Part shown: positions 57,673 through 64,000 of the stretch, in pieces
Layout of the letters: each line of letters opens with the position of its first letter
How positions within the stretch are numbered: the stretch's first letter is position 1
From: Bradymonas sp963697525
GTDB taxonomy: Bacteria; Myxococcota_A; Bradymonadia; Bradymonadales; Bradymonadaceae
Assembly: GCA_963697525.1 (NCBI GenBank)
Contig: OY969087.1
Coordinates: forward strand, 1,116,001-1,180,000
Reading direction: 5' to 3'
Length of the DNA stretch: 64,000 nucleotides
Notes under the pieces: model-generated
What the model was told of the DNA's origin: nothing
What the model saw: only the letters and a program-made list of their open reading frames with translations
The model's database searches: none
Position numbers and translations under genes: made by a program

Positions 57673-58566
57673 ATGAAGTACGGGCGCCTTTGTCGAGTGT
57701 TATTTGTCGCCGTGGTGGGCTTATTTGTCGGCGTGATCGGCACCGAGCAGGCCGCGTCGGCGCAGGTGCTGCCGCTGCCCGGAGCACGCTCGGGCGTCGC
57801 TGACGCCCAGGGCGCCCACCCCGATCCCAGGCTACAGGGCGGCTCGCGCGGGCGCCGCCGGCGGGTCACTCGACGAGGACGCGGCCGTGCCAATGCGCCG
57901 CGCGGCGCTGCCGGCGGGCAGGTCACCGTGCCGGTGGACGTGGGCGTGGGCCCGGCGTTTTTCGCCTTCGGCAACCCCTCGCTGGACAAGGGCTCGCTGA
58001 CCGGCCCGGTCTACGACGACCAGCCCTTCCACTACGGGCTTCGCCTGGGCGTGGCCGCGGTCATCGACTACGAATTCGTGCGCAAGCATAGCCGGCTGGT
58101 GCCCGCCAAATACCGGGGCATGTTCAAACCCGGCAGCGAGGTCAAGATCACCCCCGGCGCCCTGGCGCTGATCCCGCGCGACATCATCATCTCGCCCAAG
58201 ACCAACCACACCGGCGTCTTCGGGGCGACCTGGGAGTTGTTGCACGTGGGCATGAACCTGCTCGGCAGCGGCCACACCCACCTGAGCGTGGGCGCCGGTT
58301 TGCTGGCCACCTACGCCTACATCTACTCCGACGCCTTCGCCTCGCCGACCCACTTTCTGCGCCCGGGCGTCTGCGCCGGCATCAAATTCAGCACTATGTT
58401 CAGCGACACCGTCGGGCTGAGCGCCGGCTGGGACTCCAACTTCTACATCCCCCAGGACATCGGCGGCGGCATTTTCCAGTCCGGCACCGGCGACAACGCC
58501 CTGTGGCATATCGGCGAGGCGTTCGTCATGCTGCATGTACGCTTCCCGTACACGACTTCTCTGTGA
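57673..58566 (+). CDS. Exported protein, probable outer-membrane beta-barrel
   Basis: About 297 residues. Signal peptide ending AASAQ, then an Arg-rich spacer (RGRRRRVTRRGRGR at about 60-75), then a Gly/aromatic-rich region with alternating hydrophobic residues typical of beta strands. It ends in FVMLHVRFPYTTSL, so no terminal Phe. I do not recognise a family. GAGGGA lies upstream of the ATG. The stop is followed within 10 bp by the repeat array, so read-through into the repeats is likely unless these terminate it. Confidence 0.65.
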   Translation: MKYGRLCRVLFVAVVGLFVGVIGTEQAASAQVLPLPGARSGVADAQGAHPDPRLQGGSRGRRRRVTRRGRGRANAPRGAAGGQVTVPVDVGVGPAFFAFGNPSLDKGSLTGPVYDDQPFHYGLRLGVAAVIDYEFVRKHSRLVPAKYRGMFKPGSEVKITPGALALIPRDIIISPKTNHTGVFGATWELLHVGMNLLGSGHTHLSVGAGLLATYAYIYSDAFASPTHFLRPGVCAGIKFSTMFSDTVGLSAGWDSNFYIPQDIGGGIFQSGTGDNALWHIGEAFVMLHVRFPYTTSL

Positions 58567-58572
58567 GGCGGG

Positions 58573-59608
58573 TTTTCACCACAGAGGGCACAGAGGACAC
58601 AGAGGAACGGCAAAACGACGAACGGCATATCTCACCGCAAAGACGCGAAGACGCAAAGGAGGCTACTTTCAATGCCGTTCTTTGCGCCTCTGCGCCTTTG
58701 CGGTGAAAAATGTAGTTCGCAGTCCTCTGTGTGCTCTGTGCCCTCTGTGGTGAGTCCTAGTGAAAGTCCCGGCTCCTCGCCCCCTCCACATCCCTGCCCA
58801 ACCTGGGCCGCCACAGCGTTTCGGCGACCAGGTGCACGACGCCCTCTTCGGCCTGGATCTGGCCACAGAGGGCACAGAGGACACAGAGGAACGGCAAAAC
58901 GACGAACGGCATATCTCACCGCAAAGACGCGAAGACGCAAAGGAGGCTACTTTCAATGCCGTTCTTTGCGCCTCTGCGCCTTTGCGGTGAAAAATGTAGT
59001 TCGCAGTCCTCTGTGTGCTCTGTGCCCTCTGTGGTGAGTCCTAGTGAAAGTCCCGGCTCCGCGCCCCCTCCACATCCCTACCCAACCTGGGCCGCCACAG
59101 CGTTTCGGCGACCAGGTGCACGACGCCCTCTTCGGCCTGGATCTGGCCGCAGAGGGCACAGAGGACACAGAGGAACGGCAAAACGACGAACGGCATATCT
59201 CACCGCAAAGACGCGAAGACGCAAAGGAGGCTATTTTCAATGCCGTTCTTTGCGCCTCTGCGCCTTTGCGGTGAAAAATGTAGTTCGCAGTCCTCTGTGT
59301 GCTCTGTGCCCTCTGTGGTGAGTCCTAGTGAAAGTCCCGGCTCCTCGCCCCCTCCACATCCCTACCCAACCTGGGCCGCCACAGGGTTTCGGCGACCAGG
59401 TGCACGACGCCCTCTTCGGCCTGGATCTGGCCGCAGAGGGCACAGAGGACACAGAGGAACGGCAAAACGACGAACGGCATATCTCACCGCAAAGACGCGA
59501 AGACGCAAAGGAGGCTATTTTCAATGCCGTTCTTTGTGCCTCTGCGCCTTTGCGGTGAAAAATGTAGTTCGCAGTCCTCTGTGTGCTCTGTGCCCTCTGT
59601 GGTGAGTC
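58573..59608. repeat. 284-bp tandem array: nested inverted-repeat element plus dnaE2 tail
   Basis: Four copies of a nested element each contain outer CACAGAGG arms, inner CGCAAAG arms and the centre TTTCAATGCCGTT. They alternate with copies of the last ~105 bp of dnaE2. The dnaE2 stop signature recurs at 58757, 59041, 59325 and 59609, exactly 284 bp apart; only the last is the real gene end. Copies differ at a few positions (for example CTACTTT in two and CTATTTT in two). Open frames across the array are repeat artefacts. Confidence 0.93.
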
Positions 59609-62713
<3,105 letters not shown>

Positions 62714-62848
62714 GGGGTTCTACATGTGTGGTTGGTATCCGCGCTCATAACCCCCAGCTCCGCTACGCTTTGCTGGGGGCTACGGGTTGGGGATTTCGCC
62801 CTTCGGGCTACATATGTTGAGGCTCGTCGATAGTTGGCACGCCTCGGC

Positions 62849-64000
<1,152 letters not shown>

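Overview
The window is about 64 kb of GC-rich, densely coding DNA from a Gram-negative bacterium. Lipoproteins with Asp/Ala/Gly-rich linkers after the lipobox, two sigma54 activators, a DUF4397 lipoprotein, very large transglutaminase/TPR proteins and the ImuB-DnaE2 pair together suggest a former deltaproteobacterium (Myxococcota or Bradymonadota). This is inference; no rRNA or tRNA gene is visible.

Layout. 1-10 kb: partial FabV-type enoyl reductase, a frameshifted Sel1-repeat lipoprotein, an YprB/MrfB-like RNase H-fold nuclease, an M23 endopeptidase, a large membrane-anchored protein and polA. 10-14.5 kb: two DUF4168-like lipoproteins divergent from a histidine kinase/sigma54 response-regulator operon, with two back-to-back sigma54-type promoters between them. 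14.5-20 kb: relic transposase, RNase Z, a four-repeat DUF4397 lipoprotein, another lipoprotein and a second metallo-beta-lactamase-fold hydrolase. 20-31 kb: two adjacent giant DUF3857/transglutaminase-like proteins (one has lost the catalytic triad), an EI24/CysZ-like membrane protein and a VIT-VWA protein. 31-35 kb: Asn/Pro-rich secreted protein, SLC13-type permease, a sigma54 activator without receiver domain preceded by two coupled 7-codon leader ORFs, and a GNAT acetyltransferase. 35-41.7 kb: MrfA-like helicase, a repeat-rich gap with a probable multi-hairpin non-coding RNA, a Cys-rich protein, mogA, an Smr-domain protein and a lipoprotein. 42-47 kb: giant lipoprotein plus FadL-type porin, then ychF. 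48-57 kb: coiled-coil protein, WYL-domain protein, aldehyde dehydrogenase with a RidA-type deaminase (a probable 2-aminomuconate route), panD, YceI-like protein with a membrane protein, and ligA. 57-64 kb: two proteins of unknown role, a 284-bp tandem amplification containing the dnaE2 tail, dnaE2, and partial imuB.

DNA maintenance is well represented: polA, ligA, dnaE2-imuB, and both halves of a MrfA/MrfB-like pair, which lie 31 kb apart.

Non-coding DNA is unusually structured. Octamer tandem repeats lead directly into several start codons. Nested CACAGAGG/CGCAAAG inverted-repeat elements recur at least eight times. There are long inverted-repeat elements at 35.0-35.2 and 56.65-56.85 kb. 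The best candidate for something undescribed is the locus at 38.3-39.05 kb: a minus-strand RNA with repeated C-rich hairpin loops and an intrinsic terminator, divergent from a protein with cysteine at every third residue.
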